Of a stretch of 64,000 nt of DNA, positions 25,173 to 34,569 are shown in pieces. This DNA comes from Cohnella panacarvi Gsoil 349. Lineage in GTDB: Bacteria; Bacillota; Bacilli; Paenibacillales; Paenibacillaceae. Positions within the stretch are counted from its first letter, which is position 1; every line of letters starts with the position of its first letter. The notes under the pieces were generated by a model. That model worked only from the letters and a program-made list of their open reading frames with translations, was not told the DNA's origin and ran no database searches. The DNA lies in contig NZ_KI911563.1 in assembly GCF_000515335.1 (NCBI RefSeq), positions 1,628,056 through 1,692,055 of the forward strand, given 5' to 3'. A program made the position numbers and the translations under genes.

Positions 25173-26837
25173 TTAATAGGCAGTGACGACGCGATTCCGA
25201 CCTTCGTTCTTCGCTTTATACAGCGCAGCATCCGCCCTCGAAAACAAATCGCGTAAATATTCCTTCGGATTCTCGACCGTAAGGTCGTCCGTATCTTCGG
25301 AGACGACGCCCATACTGATCGTCACGCTGACTTGCTCGGTGCCCGCCTGCACGATGTTCGCGCCGATGGCATGCATGATTCGATCCGCAAGAAGCTCTGC
25401 TTGCTCGCGATTCGTATGCGGCAGATAGACCGTAAACTCTTCCCCGCCGTACCTCGCGAGAATATCCGTCCTGCGAAGCTTCGAACGGACGGTGTCCGCC
25501 GTGCTGCGAATGACCTCGTCGCCGACAAGGTGACCGTATTTGTCGTTAATCTGCTTGAAATGATCAATATCGAACAGAAAGATGGAGAACGGAATACGAT
25601 AACGAACGTTAAGGAGCACTTCATGCTCAAGCTGCTGCATCAGATATCTTCTATTGAAGCAGCCGGTGAGCGCGTCCGTGACCGCCATCTGCTCGAGCTT
25701 CTGGTTGACGTTGAACAGTTCTTCCTGAATGGAGATGAGCTCCAGATTGCGTTCATGCAACGCTTCGTTCTTGCGGTTCATCTCGTCCACCAGCTTGCGC
25801 AGCTCCGTCACGTCGTGGAACGTAATGACACGCCCCAGCAACGTCTTCCGATCGTCCAGAATCGGGGAAATCTGTATCGATACGTGACGCCCCGCGGCAT
25901 CCTGCAACGCGTATTCCATCTGTATTCTTTCGTGCGGATGGTTGATGTAACGATACAGGAATTCGTACACTTCGCCTTGCGCGTGCATCGGCGACAGAAA
26001 CCTCTCCATCTCGAACGGCTCGCCCTTGGAAATTTGGAGGAACGGAGACACGCCCCGATTCACCTCAAGCACTTTCCCCTCTTCGTCGATGACGATGATG
26101 CCCGTCGTCATATGTTCGATGAAGTCTCTTTGCGCCATGCTGAGCAGATCGAACATGCCGTAACGGTAGATCGCAACGACGAAGCAGAGATCCGACAGCA
26201 GAATTCCGGTAGCCAGAAGACCTGGAACGATCGGAAGCCATTGCGACAGCAGTACGTTGACCAGCACGTCCAGCAAGCCGAAGCCCGTCAGCACGAACAT
26301 GCCGATGAGCGCGGTAGCGAGCTGCTTGCGCTGATTGATTCCGTTAACCGTCTTCAAAGCTTGGAACATGTTCATGAGCGCGGTGAAAAAGTAGGCGAAC
26401 TGCACGAGCACGAGCAGCCAGAACAGCGGTCCGTAAATCCGGTCCACATAGGTGCCGCCGACGGGAGACATGAACAAGCGGCCGGGATTCCACATCGCGA
26501 GCGTAATGCAGGCGAACGCCGGCGTTAAGTATAGAAGGATGCGCTTCCATTTCAGCATCGGACTTCTTCCGGTTAGGAAGAACACGAAGATCAGCCAGCC
26601 GGGTCCGAGCAAACCCATTGCCACGAATGACATATTGATGAAAAACAATTCGTATTCGTGGAGGTCCGTCAAGTGTGTCGAGAATTGACCTAGCGGCCAG
26701 ATCATCATAACGAAATGGAACGCCAAATACACCTTATGCGTCTGCGTGATGCGATTAAAAGCGAGCACGCCGACGAACATCAGGAATAAAAACACGAATA
26801 AAAAGAAATCGGGCCGAAGAAACGCCAAGGCATTCAC
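25173..26837 (-). CDS. Membrane PAS-GGDEF diguanylate cyclase
   Basis: 554 residues. The N-terminus is a seven-helix membrane sensor (about 8-232, like the histidine-kinase N-terminal 7TM module), followed by a PAS domain (about 240-345, IIVIDEEGKVLEVNRG...VTELRK), a coiled linker (about 345-385) and a GGDEF domain. The active-site loop is RYGGEEF, preceded at the right distance by an RxxD inhibitory-site motif (RRTD), so it should make c-di-GMP with product inhibition. The start is uncertain: the GTG at 26837 is close to GGAAGA, and a TTG three codons later has better spacing. Confidence 0.88.
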   Translation of the reverse strand: MNALAFLRPDFFLFVFLFLMFVGVLAFNRITQTHKVYLAFHFVMMIWPLGQFSTHLTDLHEYELFFINMSFVAMGLLGPGWLIFVFFLTGRSPMLKWKRILLYLTPAFACITLAMWNPGRLFMSPVGGTYVDRIYGPLFWLLVLVQFAYFFTALMNMFQALKTVNGINQRKQLATALIGMFVLTGFGLLDVLVNVLLSQWLPIVPGLLATGILLSDLCFVVAIYRYGMFDLLSMAQRDFIEHMTTGIIVIDEEGKVLEVNRGVSPFLQISKGEPFEMERFLSPMHAQGEVYEFLYRYINHPHERIQMEYALQDAAGRHVSIQISPILDDRKTLLGRVITFHDVTELRKLVDEMNRKNEALHERNLELISIQEELFNVNQKLEQMAVTDALTGCFNRRYLMQQLEHEVLLNVRYRIPFSIFLFDIDHFKQINDKYGHLVGDEVIRSTADTVRSKLRRTDILARYGGEEFTVYLPHTNREQAELLADRIMHAIGANIVQAGTEQVSVTISMGVVSEDTDDLTVENPKEYLRDLFSRADAALYKAKNEGRNRVVTAY

Positions 26838-26994
26838 TCTTCCATCGACAGTAATGTGAAAGAATTTACAAGCCCAATATTACCATATCGTGCGATATTA
26901 CGACAGTAATTGCGTCCAAATGTCCCGCAATTTTATACAAACTTATTTGATTTAAAGGACTTTCCGGCGATTTCCTTATGACTTAAGTCGTAAA

Positions 26995-28182
26995 TTAACG
27001 AAGCAATTTCTCCATATATGGGGATATGCCTAAAAACTCCCTGAAATTGATATAATCATCCAGAACTTCGGAGTTGTCGGCTTGACGCTGCTTGACCGCA
27101 CGAATCAGGATATTCTTCGGCGTATGCTCCATATCGATAAATTCCAACAGCTGCACGCGATAGCCCGCCGTCTCAAGCAAATTCGCGCGAACGGCGTCTG
27201 TCACGAGCGAAGCGAACCGTTCTTTGAGTATGCCGTGTTTCAGAAGCGGCTTCAGAATCGGCTGCGATACTTGCCGGAACAACTCATGCTGGCAGCAAGG
27301 CACGGACAGGATGACGCTCGCGTTCCAGCCTAGCGCCTTGAGCAGCGCGGCATCGGTTGCCGTATCGCAGGCGTGAAGCGTAACGACCATGTCGACGCTG
27401 GAGAGCCCTTCATATTGAGAGATGTCGCCCACGGCGAACGATAGCTTGTCCCATTGCAATTGATCGGCGAGCTTGGCGCAGGCGACAATGACGTCTTCCT
27501 TCAAGTCGAGGCCGATAATGCGCACGGGCAATTGCTCTTTGACCGCGAGCAGATGATATAACGCGAACGTTAAATACGATTTGCCGCAGCCGAAGTCGAC
27601 GATCGTCAGCTCTTTGTCTCTCGGCAGCTCGGGCAGAACGTCGGATACCATCTCCAGGAACCGATTGATTTGACGGAACTTATCGTACTTCGCTTTAACG
27701 ACTTTGCCTTCGGCTGTCATCACCCCGAGCGCGATCAGGAAAGGAACCGGTTCTCCATCCGGGATCACGTAGGACTTGTTGCGGTTGTGCGTTAACGGAG
27801 CTTCCGCCGCTTTGGCCGTGGGCTTGCGGGCAAGCAGCGACAGTGCGCCTTTCTTGTTCGCAAGCACTTGAACGTCCGCCTCCGGCGTCTTGAACAACGC
27901 CTGCTTGTATTGCGACATCACGGCGTTCAGCCGATCCTTCAAACGTTCGGCAGGTACGTTGTCGTGATACGCTTTATTGTTCAACCGGCTCTCGAACTGA
28001 AAGTGGACACCGTTCTTCAATTTAATCGGCCTCACCGTGATTTTCCTGGCTATATCCGAGCTTTTGTCACGTGGTCCGCTGAACGAAGCTTGCAGCAGCT
28101 TGCCCGGCTCGGCAAGCTCGTCCGCGAAGTCGTCCCACTCCGCGGAACGGTTGCGCTTGGCGTTCGTCTGATTATCCGTCAT
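26995..28182 (-). CDS. Class I SAM-dependent methyltransferase (Methyltransf_32-like)
   Basis: 395 residues. An N-terminal region (1-150) contains KLKNGVHFQFESRLNNKAYHDN. The Rossmann methyltransferase domain has motif I IVDFGCGKSYLTFALYH, then IIGLDLKEDVI and VDMVVTLHACDTATDAAL, the last like an HxCD motif seen in this family. The substrate is unknown; RNA and small molecules are both possible. The ATG at 28182 follows GAAGGAGAAC and overlaps the end of the preceding gene by 4 bp. Confidence 0.82.
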   Translation of the reverse strand: MTDNQTNAKRNRSAEWDDFADELAEPGKLLQASFSGPRDKSSDIARKITVRPIKLKNGVHFQFESRLNNKAYHDNVPAERLKDRLNAVMSQYKQALFKTPEADVQVLANKKGALSLLARKPTAKAAEAPLTHNRNKSYVIPDGEPVPFLIALGVMTAEGKVVKAKYDKFRQINRFLEMVSDVLPELPRDKELTIVDFGCGKSYLTFALYHLLAVKEQLPVRIIGLDLKEDVIVACAKLADQLQWDKLSFAVGDISQYEGLSSVDMVVTLHACDTATDAALLKALGWNASVILSVPCCQHELFRQVSQPILKPLLKHGILKERFASLVTDAVRANLLETAGYRVQLLEFIDMEHTPKNILIRAVKQRQADNSEVLDDYINFREFLGISPYMEKLLR

Positions 28183-28841
28183 CCGATGTTCTCCTTCATG
28201 AGCGCTTGCCATTGTCTGCGCCCTTCCTCCAATTCGTCGCGCGGCATGCCTCCGGACTGTAGCCGCTCGTCGCTGTGCAACCCCAGACGGACGTAGAAGT
28301 CTTCGCCTTCTAGGGCCGTAACGCCGGAATCGCCCGCGAGTTCATATAGAACGTTCTCCGCGTCCGCGAACCTGCCGTTCTCTTCGTGCCAGCTCCAGAT
28401 CGCCCGTTTCGTCCCGACTTCGATCCGATAAGGAGCGATGGCCATCATCAGCGCGTTAACCCTTCCTTCGAGATTCCATTCCTGAATCTCGACATGATTA
28501 CGCAGTAAATAAAGGTGTAACCTCAACGCCTTCTCATATCTGGGCAGCGCTTGATCTTCTTGGCCGAGCTCGGCGAGCAGATCCGCCTCTTCCTGCAGGA
28601 AAGCCGCGATGACGGCAACCGACTCCGCGTTCGGAACGCCGCCGACAGTGAGCATTTGCAGCAGTTGCTCGTCGGTAAGACCCATGGCTAGCCGCGTGCG
28701 TATGCGCAGCTCCTTGCTAAGAAACTCGTCGATGAGATCGAGCGCTTCATTCGGTTTCATTTGCTCTCTTAATCCCATCGATCGACCCAGCACTAACGCG
28801 GCTTGCGAGATCAAGCGCATCAAATAGTCTCTTTCCAGCAC
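28179..28841 (-). CDS. DUF6483-like helical protein
   Basis: 220 residues, almost entirely helical and TPR-like: REYLMRLISQAA-type start (LERDYLMRLISQAALVLGR), NEALDLIDEFLSKELRIRTR, LGQEDQALPRYEKALRLHLYLL and DAENVLYELAGD. This is the arrangement of the DUF6483 family of Paenibacillaceae, with no known function. GTG start; it follows the alpha/beta hydrolase by 1 nt and overlaps the methyltransferase start, so the three form one operon. Confidence 0.7.
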   Translation of the reverse strand: MLERDYLMRLISQAALVLGRSMGLREQMKPNEALDLIDEFLSKELRIRTRLAMGLTDEQLLQMLTVGGVPNAESVAVIAAFLQEEADLLAELGQEDQALPRYEKALRLHLYLLRNHVEIQEWNLEGRVNALMMAIAPYRIEVGTKRAIWSWHEENGRFADAENVLYELAGDSGVTALEGEDFYVRLGLHSDERLQSGGMPRDELEEGRRQWQALMKENIG

Positions 28842-28842
28842 G

Positions 28843-29604
28843 TTATTTTCCCGTCCCTTGCACGAAAGCTGTAATCGCGTCGGTTAACGCGCGCGGATTC
28901 TCCATCATGCTCATATGACCGACTCCCGATAGCGTCACCTGCGCGATAGAAGGACCCGAGACGGGGAATCTCCGCTCTTCGGTTATCACTTCGTCTTTCT
29001 CCCCGGCAAGCAGGAGAATGGGCATATTCGCGCGCCGCAGCACCGAGGTGCGGTCCGGCCGGTCCCGCATGCCGAGAGCGCAGCCGATCGCCCCTTGAGA
29101 GGAAGTGCCGTAACCGATCTCGAGCGCCTTGCGCATCGGGTATTGCTCCTCGTTCCGATGCTCCGGAGCGAACAGCTTGGGCACGAGACCGTTAACGAAC
29201 GCTTCAACGCCTTCTTTGCCGATCGTGTCGACTGCTTTGTCGCGGTTCGCTCTCGCCGCGTCCGTGTCCGGGTACGAAGTCGAATGCACCAACCCGTAGC
29301 CGAATAGGCGATCGGCATATTGTTCGGCGAACGCCAGCGCGACGTACCCGCCTAAGGAGTGGCCGAACAAATAAACCCGCGCCAGATCGAGACGGTCGAG
29401 CAGCCGAAGCGTATCCTCGGCCAAGCTTTCCATCGGGTAGTCGCCATCCGCAGCCGGCGAATCGCCATGGCCGCGCAAGTCCGGGGTAATGACGCGATAG
29501 CGCTCGGCCAGGAGCGCTGCCGCCTCATCCCAATATCGATGGCTGCCGCAATAGCCATGCAGCAAGACGAGCGGCACGCCGCTCCCGGTTTCTTTAACGA
29601 ACAT
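28843..29604 (-). CDS. Alpha/beta-fold hydrolase
   Basis: 253 residues. The oxyanion-hole HGYCGSHRYW, the nucleophile elbow GHSLGG (Ser), the acid in GEKDEV (Asp) and the base in GVGHMSM (His) are all present, giving a complete triad of the esterase / hydrolase / carboxylesterase class. The natural substrate is unknown. AAGGAAGGG lies 7 nt before the ATG at 29604; the frame extends eight codons further through the ribosome site. First gene of an operon with DUF6483 and the methyltransferase. Confidence 0.87.
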   Translation of the reverse strand: MFVKETGSGVPLVLLHGYCGSHRYWDEAAALLAERYRVITPDLRGHGDSPAADGDYPMESLAEDTLRLLDRLDLARVYLFGHSLGGYVALAFAEQYADRLFGYGLVHSTSYPDTDAARANRDKAVDTIGKEGVEAFVNGLVPKLFAPEHRNEEQYPMRKALEIGYGTSSQGAIGCALGMRDRPDRTSVLRRANMPILLLAGEKDEVITEERRFPVSGPSIAQVTLSGVGHMSMMENPRALTDAITAFVQGTGK

Positions 29605-29624
29605 GTTCGCACCCTTCCTTTTTG

Positions 29625-30164
29625 TCATGCTAGATTCGTGTTCTTCCTCAACGTTGTCAACGCGTCGGCGATGTCCTTAGCCATGCCGATTACCCGATAT
29701 AGCGAAGTCGTCTGCAGCGTCCAATAAGGCTTCGGACCGTTCTCGTTCACGATGGCGGCGATGCTGTACGCGCCGATCGGAGGGAACGTCCTGCCTACGG
29801 ATTGCGCTGGAACGAGCGGGCCGCTCGATACTAAATAAGCGCCGACGCCCTCCGGCCGTCCCAGGCAAGCGTCGATCGCGACTAACGTTCTTCCTTCCTC
29901 GGCTTCGCGCGCGAATCGATCTGCCATCTGCGGCAGCCGGTCCGCATCGCAGGGCTCGCGCAAGGTGCCGATGACCCGCCGGAAGCCGCTCTCCTCGAGC
30001 ATCGTTCCGACGAGCGGTCCCAAGCTGTCCCCGGTGGAACGATCGGTGCCGATGCAGACGAAAGTCAATTGCTCGATCGGATGCGTCCGGCAGATCTGTT
30101 TTATAAAATCGGCGACGCCCGCGATATCGACGCGTTTGGCCGCCTGCGCCAATGGATCCGACAT
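29625..30164 (-). CDS. yyaC: YyaC family spore protein (germination-protease-like, DUF1256)
   Basis: 179 residues with the YyaC/GPR-related fold: FVCIGTDRSTGDSLGPLVG near residue 40, GTLREPCDADRL, TLVAIDACLGRPEGVG and IGAYSIAAIVN. It is related to the GPR spore protease and found only in spore formers; it is thought to act in sporulation but its activity is not established here. AGAAGAG precedes the ATG at 30164. Divergent from yfkK. The gene supports assignment of the organism to endospore-forming Bacillota. Confidence 0.87.
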   Translation of the reverse strand: MSDPLAQAAKRVDIAGVADFIKQICRTHPIEQLTFVCIGTDRSTGDSLGPLVGTMLEESGFRRVIGTLREPCDADRLPQMADRFAREAEEGRTLVAIDACLGRPEGVGAYLVSSGPLVPAQSVGRTFPPIGAYSIAAIVNENGPKPYWTLQTTSLYRVIGMAKDIADALTTLRKNTNLA

Positions 30165-30328
30165 GTCATTCTCTTCTTTCTTTCGATTGAACAAGTTACA
30201 TACAGGTTACCATTCTCGCTCGTCGATTGCTACCGCTGCGGGCTAGCCGCGTGTTGGCGCATGGCGGACGGTTGGCGCTCTATGATACAATGACGGCATC
30301 CCTATTCTCCGGAGAGGATGTTAACCGA

Positions 30329-30550
30329 ATGGATCTTAGCGTTCCGAATGAGCAAAACATCGAATATATGATCGAAGCGATCAAAACGAAGCTGCGGATG
30401 GCAACCGGCGCCGCCATGCAAGCGTCCAGCTTCGCCGTCGACAAGTACGAGGACATTAAAGACATTTACGACATGGTCGCGTCCAAAGACCGATTCAGCA
30501 TCAGCGAAGTCGAGGCGCTCGTCTCCGAGCTCGGCAAGCTGCGGGCATAG
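30329..30550 (+). CDS. yfkK: YfkK-like UPF0435 (DUF1128) protein
   Basis: 73 residues matching Bacillus YfkK in length and in the segments MDLSVPNEQNIEYMIEAIK and DKYEDIKDIYDMVASKD, ending VSELGKLRA. A small helical cytoplasmic protein of unknown role. GGAGAGG lies 11 nt before the ATG. It has no terminator of its own: a 51-bp tandem repeat array begins 8 nt after the stop codon. Confidence 0.87.
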   Translation: MDLSVPNEQNIEYMIEAIKTKLRMATGAAMQASSFAVDKYEDIKDIYDMVASKDRFSISEVEALVSELGKLRA

Positions 30551-30557
30551 AAGTAAC

Positions 30558-30920
30558 CTTATTTCGCCGAAACCCGCGCCACCGACGCATTTAGAGTCAC
30601 CACGTGTGCTTATTTCGCCGAAACCCGCGCCACCGACGCATTTAGAGTCACCACGTGTGCTTATTTCGCCGAAACCCGCGCCACCGACGCATTTAGAGTC
30701 ACCACGTGTGCTTATTTCGCCGAAACCCGCGCCACCGACGCATTTAGAGTCACCACGTGTGTTTATTTCGCCGAAACCCGCGCCACCGACGCATTTAGAG
30801 TCACCACGTGTGCTTATTTCGATGAAACCCGCGCCACCGACGCATTTAGAGTCACCACGTGTGCTTATTTCGCCGAAACCCGCGCCACCGACGCATTTAG
30901 AGTCACCACGTGTGCTTATT
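30558..30920 (+). repeat. 51-bp tandem repeat array A1 (7 full copies)
   Basis: Seven contiguous 51-bp units start at 30558, 30609, 30660, 30711, 30762, 30813 and 30864, with a partial CTTATT at 30915. Copies are nearly identical; unit 5 begins with T and unit 6 has GATGAAACC for GCCGAAACC. Each contains TCAC-CACGTGTG followed by CT and TATTTCGCC. It lies in the convergent gap between yfkK and a DUF4380 gene. The unit is 17 codons long, so both strands stay open, but no start site supports translation. Confidence 0.95.
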
Positions 30921-30930
30921 CTCCTAAAAA

Positions 30931-30962
30931 AATCCTTCAACCCGATTGCGGTTGAAGGATTT
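30931..30962. terminator. Bidirectional terminator after array A1
   Basis: AATCCTTCAACC pairs with GGTTGAAGGATT around an 8-nt loop, flanked by AAAAAAA on the left and TTTTG on the right. It can stop transcription from the DUF4380 gene (stop codon at 30967) and readthrough from array A1. Confidence 0.85.
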
Positions 30963-30966
30963 TTGT

Positions 30967-31896
30967 TTACTGCACATAGGGCTGAAGCTTCGCTACCGCC
31001 TCTTGCTCGGTGCCTCGCTTCAGGTCAAGCCCTTTCACGACTCGCCATGTCTCGACGTGCGTAAGGGTTTCCCCGGATTCCACTTCCTGCAGCTCGCCGA
31101 GCGTCTCCAGCTCCAGCATGAGGTTGTTCGTGTACAGCTCGAACGAAACGCCGAAATCAGGATACGTTCCGCCGGGAACTGACGTATAACGCTTAATGAA
31201 CGTGTCGCCGTGGTTGCTGTAAGCCGCCCAACCGGCTTCGTTGTCGCTGCCGAACTTGTAAGGCGTCGGCCCGTCTCCTTGGTTGACGACGACCTCGGAT
31301 TCCGTGAACACGATCCGCGAATCGTTCAAGCGCGCGTAAGGCCACAGAATGAAGCGGCGATTCGGCAGCAAGCCCGTATTCGCGCCGCTCATCGGCACGA
31401 TCGCCCGGCCGCCGGCGCCCATGACGGACAATGCCCATACCGCGAAGTTGATCGGCCAAGCTCCTTTGTTCGTCACGCGGTGCGTAACCGTAATGCCGTC
31501 GCCGGAAGCATCCAATTGGATTTCGATTTCCTTGGCGACTTGGTTCCACCGTTCTTCGGAAGGACGAAGAACGATGCCGCGCTCGCCGACTTGCGCCCAT
31601 TCGATCGGATCGTTGTCCGGGTAAGTCGTGCGCGGCAGTCGTTCAGGGCTCGTCCACAGGCGGTGTCCGCCGTAAATGTGCCACTTGTCCCCGCCGACCG
31701 GCTCGAACGCGTCGCCGCCGTTCGTCAGCGCGTCGTCTTTATCTTCCAAGAACAGATTGGTCCCGCCCTGGGAGGACAGGTGAATAATGCGCGGCCCGAA
31801 ATCGAGCGTTGCCAGCAGTTCCACGCGATCGCTCGCCAACGATACGCAGCGGCCCCATCTTTCATGTTGAATGACTTTAATCGTTGCTACCGACAT
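30967..31896 (-). CDS. DUF4380 / galactose-mutarotase-fold protein
   Basis: 309 residues, beta-sandwich pattern of the galactose-mutarotase-like superfamily: LATLDFGPRIIHLSSQGGTNLF, DKWHIYGGHRLWTSPE, VTHRVTNKGAWPINFAVWAL and a C-terminal THVETWRVV. It resembles DUF4380. It is the last gene after galK-galE-galT and would supply the otherwise missing aldose 1-epimerase step of the Leloir pathway, but this is inference: the usual GalM catalytic His/Glu are not certain by eye. The ATG follows GGAG at 9 nt. Confidence 0.72.
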   Translation of the reverse strand: MSVATIKVIQHERWGRCVSLASDRVELLATLDFGPRIIHLSSQGGTNLFLEDKDDALTNGGDAFEPVGGDKWHIYGGHRLWTSPERLPRTTYPDNDPIEWAQVGERGIVLRPSEERWNQVAKEIEIQLDASGDGITVTHRVTNKGAWPINFAVWALSVMGAGGRAIVPMSGANTGLLPNRRFILWPYARLNDSRIVFTESEVVVNQGDGPTPYKFGSDNEAGWAAYSNHGDTFIKRYTSVPGGTYPDFGVSFELYTNNLMLELETLGELQEVESGETLTHVETWRVVKGLDLKRGTEQEAVAKLQPYVQ

Positions 31897-31937
31897 ATTC
31901 AAGCGCTCCTCTATCGTCTAGATTCCAACTTATTGTA

Positions 31938-33524
31938 TCAGATAATCGAAGTTTTCGTTAAGAAGCGTTTGAACGCTTCGCGCCCGGCGGCATCCGTCTT
32001 GTATACGCCGGCGTCCCGCAACACCGCCGCGAACTTGTCCCCGACCGCGGCTTCCAGCAGACGCCGCGCGTCCTCGGCTTCGTTCGCCGTTCCGTGCCTG
32101 GCAACGAGCTCGCCGATCCAATCCGCGTGCAAGTTCAGCGGGTGAGACGGCGATCGCAGCATGGAGGCGTCGTACGGCGCGACGCCCGTAAGCAAGTCGG
32201 CAATCTGCGCAAGCTCGCCTTTCAGCCGTCCCGGCAATACCGCGAGTCCCATCACTTCGATCAACCCGATATTTTCGCGTTTAATATGATGCAGTTCTTG
32301 ATGAGGGTGGAAAATGCCAGCCGGGTGCTCTTCGCTGGTACGATTGTTGCGCAGCACCAGGTCAAGCTCGTACGAGCCGTCTTCCCGTCGCCGCGCGATC
32401 GGCGTGATCGTGTTGTGCGGCACTCGTTCGCTTCCGTTAGCGCTGAACGCCAATACATCCGCATCCGGGTCGCTGTATGCTCTCCAGCTCGCCAGAATGT
32501 ACGTCGCCGCGCGCAGCAACGCATGGCGGTCCGCAGCGCGCATACGCAGCACGGACATCGGCCACTCCACCCTTCCGATCGATACGGAAGGCTCGGCCGC
32601 GCAGGCATTCCAATCGAGCGCGTCGGCCTTCTCCATCGGGAAGACGTGACGTCCGGCTTGGAAATGATCGTGATTCAGAATCGATCCGCCGACAATCGGC
32701 AAATCCGCGTTGGAACCGATGAAGTAGTGCGGGAATTGGTCGACGAAATCGAGCAGCCTGACGAACGTCGCCGGAGAGATGACCATCGGCGTATGCTCGC
32801 CTTTGAGCAGGATGCTATGCTCGTTATAATAAGCGTAAGGCGAGTATTGGAAAAACCACGGCTCGCCATGAAGCGTTAACGGCAGGATGCGCAAGTTTTG
32901 CCTGGCCGGATGGTCGAGACGTCCGGCATAGCCGACGTTATCCCGACAAAGCAGGCATGGCGGATAGTTCGCCTGAGGCATCGACTTGAGAAGCGCGATT
33001 TCCTTCGGATCCTTCTCCGGCTTCGCGAGGTTGATCGTGATTTCCAGCTCGCCGAACGGCGTCGCGTGTCTCCAATACCCGTTCTTCCGGTTGCGGTCCT
33101 CGCGAATATAGTTCACGACGATGTTCATTTTGTAGAACCAGTCCGTCGCGCCCGTAACGCCGCTGCTCTCGACCTTCTCCCGAAAAATCCTGTTCGTCTC
33201 CGAAGGCCGAGGCATGAGCAATCCCATCAGACGGGAATCGAACAAATCGCGATACGCCGCAAGATGATCTTCGATAAGCCCTTGAGCCGCAGCGATATCC
33301 AAGAGCGGTTCTAGCAGCGGCACGGGGCTGTCCGGAAGCGCGTCTAAGTCCGCCGAGTATCCCGTAACCGGCTCCGTCAGTCCGAATAAGTCCAATAGCG
33401 AGTTGCGAGAGAACTCTAAATCCATAGAATCGATAAGTCCGTTCTTCAAAGCGAAAGCGACAAGCCTCTCGATGTGCATACCGGTCGTTGCCCGATCCGG
33501 TACGGTTGAATTCGTCCGCGACAT
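31938..33524 (-). CDS. galT: UDP-glucose--hexose-1-phosphate uridylyltransferase (class II GalT)
   Basis: 528 residues, the long Gram-positive GalT type. Family landmarks are PQANYPPCLLCRDNVGYAGRL near the middle, SNADLPIVGGSILNHDHFQAGRH containing the HDHFQ active-site histidines, and PHNTITPIARR. It transfers UMP from UDP-glucose to galactose-1-phosphate. GGAGGAACGAC precedes the ATG at 33524; the open frame extends 49 codons into the spacer without a ribosome site. Third gene of galK-galE-galT. Confidence 0.93.
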   Translation of the reverse strand: MSRTNSTVPDRATTGMHIERLVAFALKNGLIDSMDLEFSRNSLLDLFGLTEPVTGYSADLDALPDSPVPLLEPLLDIAAAQGLIEDHLAAYRDLFDSRLMGLLMPRPSETNRIFREKVESSGVTGATDWFYKMNIVVNYIREDRNRKNGYWRHATPFGELEITINLAKPEKDPKEIALLKSMPQANYPPCLLCRDNVGYAGRLDHPARQNLRILPLTLHGEPWFFQYSPYAYYNEHSILLKGEHTPMVISPATFVRLLDFVDQFPHYFIGSNADLPIVGGSILNHDHFQAGRHVFPMEKADALDWNACAAEPSVSIGRVEWPMSVLRMRAADRHALLRAATYILASWRAYSDPDADVLAFSANGSERVPHNTITPIARRREDGSYELDLVLRNNRTSEEHPAGIFHPHQELHHIKRENIGLIEVMGLAVLPGRLKGELAQIADLLTGVAPYDASMLRSPSHPLNLHADWIGELVARHGTANEAEDARRLLEAAVGDKFAAVLRDAGVYKTDAAGREAFKRFLTKTSII

Positions 33525-33576
33525 GTCGTTCCTCCTCGATAATTGTAATCTTCGTCGGGCTCGAACAAACTCGCCA

Positions 33577-34566
33577 TCAGTCTTGCCCGTAACCTTCCGG
33601 ATGGTTGACGTGCCATTGCCAAGCGCTGGCGATAATATCTTCCAGGCGATCGCGTCTTGGCGTCCAACCAAGCTCCCGTATCGCTCTAGCAGGCGAAGCG
33701 ACTAACGCAGCCGGGTCTCCCGCGCGGCGAGGCTCGTATTTCGCCTGAATTTCTCGTCCCGTCACTTGGCGAGCGACGTCGATCACTTGCTTCACCGTGA
33801 AGCCTTGGCCGCTGCCGAGATTGAAGATACCGCTCTCCCCGCCGTTGCACAGCCGCTCCAACGCGAGCAAATGCGCGTCCGCCAGATCGCTTACGTGAAC
33901 GTAATCGCGCACGCAGGTGCCGTCGACCGTCGGATAGTCGTCTCCGAACACGGAGATGTGCGAGCGCTGCCCTAGCGCGGCTTGCAGGACGAGCGGGACG
34001 AGATGCGTCTCCGGGCTATGGTCTTCGCCGATCCTACCGCTCTCGTGCGCGCCGGCGGCGTTGAAATAACGAAGCGATACGTATTTGATGCCGTGCGCGA
34101 CGTCGAACCAACGAATCATGCGCTCCATCGAGAGCTTCGTCTCGCCGTACGTGTTCGTCGGCAAGGTCCGGTCGAACTCGTCGATCGGAGTGCGCTCCGG
34201 CTCTCCGTAAGCAGCCGCCGTGGAGGAGAACACGATTCTCTTCACGTCGGACTTGTGCATTTGCTCCAGCAAGCATAAGGTGCCGTATACGTTATTGCGA
34301 TAGTATTTGGCCGGATCCTGCATGCTCTCGCCGACGAGGGAGCTCGCCGCGAAATGAATAACGCCGTCGATCTCGTTCTCCGCGAACACGTTCGATAGAA
34401 ACTCCGCATCCCGTATATCGCCGACGTACAATTTTCCGCCGAGCACCGCTTTCCGATGTCCTTGCGCCAAGTTATCCACGACGACAACCTGCTCGCCCTT
34501 TTCCAATAATGCCGCAACCGCGTGCGACCCGATGTATCCTGCGCCGCCTGTAACGAGAACAGCCAT
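33577..34566 (-). CDS. galE: UDP-glucose 4-epimerase
   Basis: 329 residues, extended SDR: the NAD motif GGAGYIGSH at the N-terminus, the Ser of FSSTAAAYG, the YxxxK pair in YGETK, and RYFNAAGA. It interconverts UDP-glucose and UDP-galactose. A poly-G/GGGGGGG ribosome site precedes the ATG; 3 bp separate it from galK. Confidence 0.96.
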   Translation of the reverse strand: MAVLVTGGAGYIGSHAVAALLEKGEQVVVVDNLAQGHRKAVLGGKLYVGDIRDAEFLSNVFAENEIDGVIHFAASSLVGESMQDPAKYYRNNVYGTLCLLEQMHKSDVKRIVFSSTAAAYGEPERTPIDEFDRTLPTNTYGETKLSMERMIRWFDVAHGIKYVSLRYFNAAGAHESGRIGEDHSPETHLVPLVLQAALGQRSHISVFGDDYPTVDGTCVRDYVHVSDLADAHLLALERLCNGGESGIFNLGSGQGFTVKQVIDVARQVTGREIQAKYEPRRAGDPAALVASPARAIRELGWTPRRDRLEDIIASAWQWHVNHPEGYGQD

Positions 34567-34569
34567 CGT

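Noticed and set aside
25332-26528. 398-codon plus-strand frame opposite the GGDEF gene
   Set aside because: Antisense shadow with a residue composition rich in Arg and His; no start signal.
30302-31064. Open frames through array A1 on both strands (17-residue repeats)
   Set aside because: The 51-bp period keeps frames open automatically; they overlap yfkK or the DUF4380 gene in other frames and have no ribosome site.
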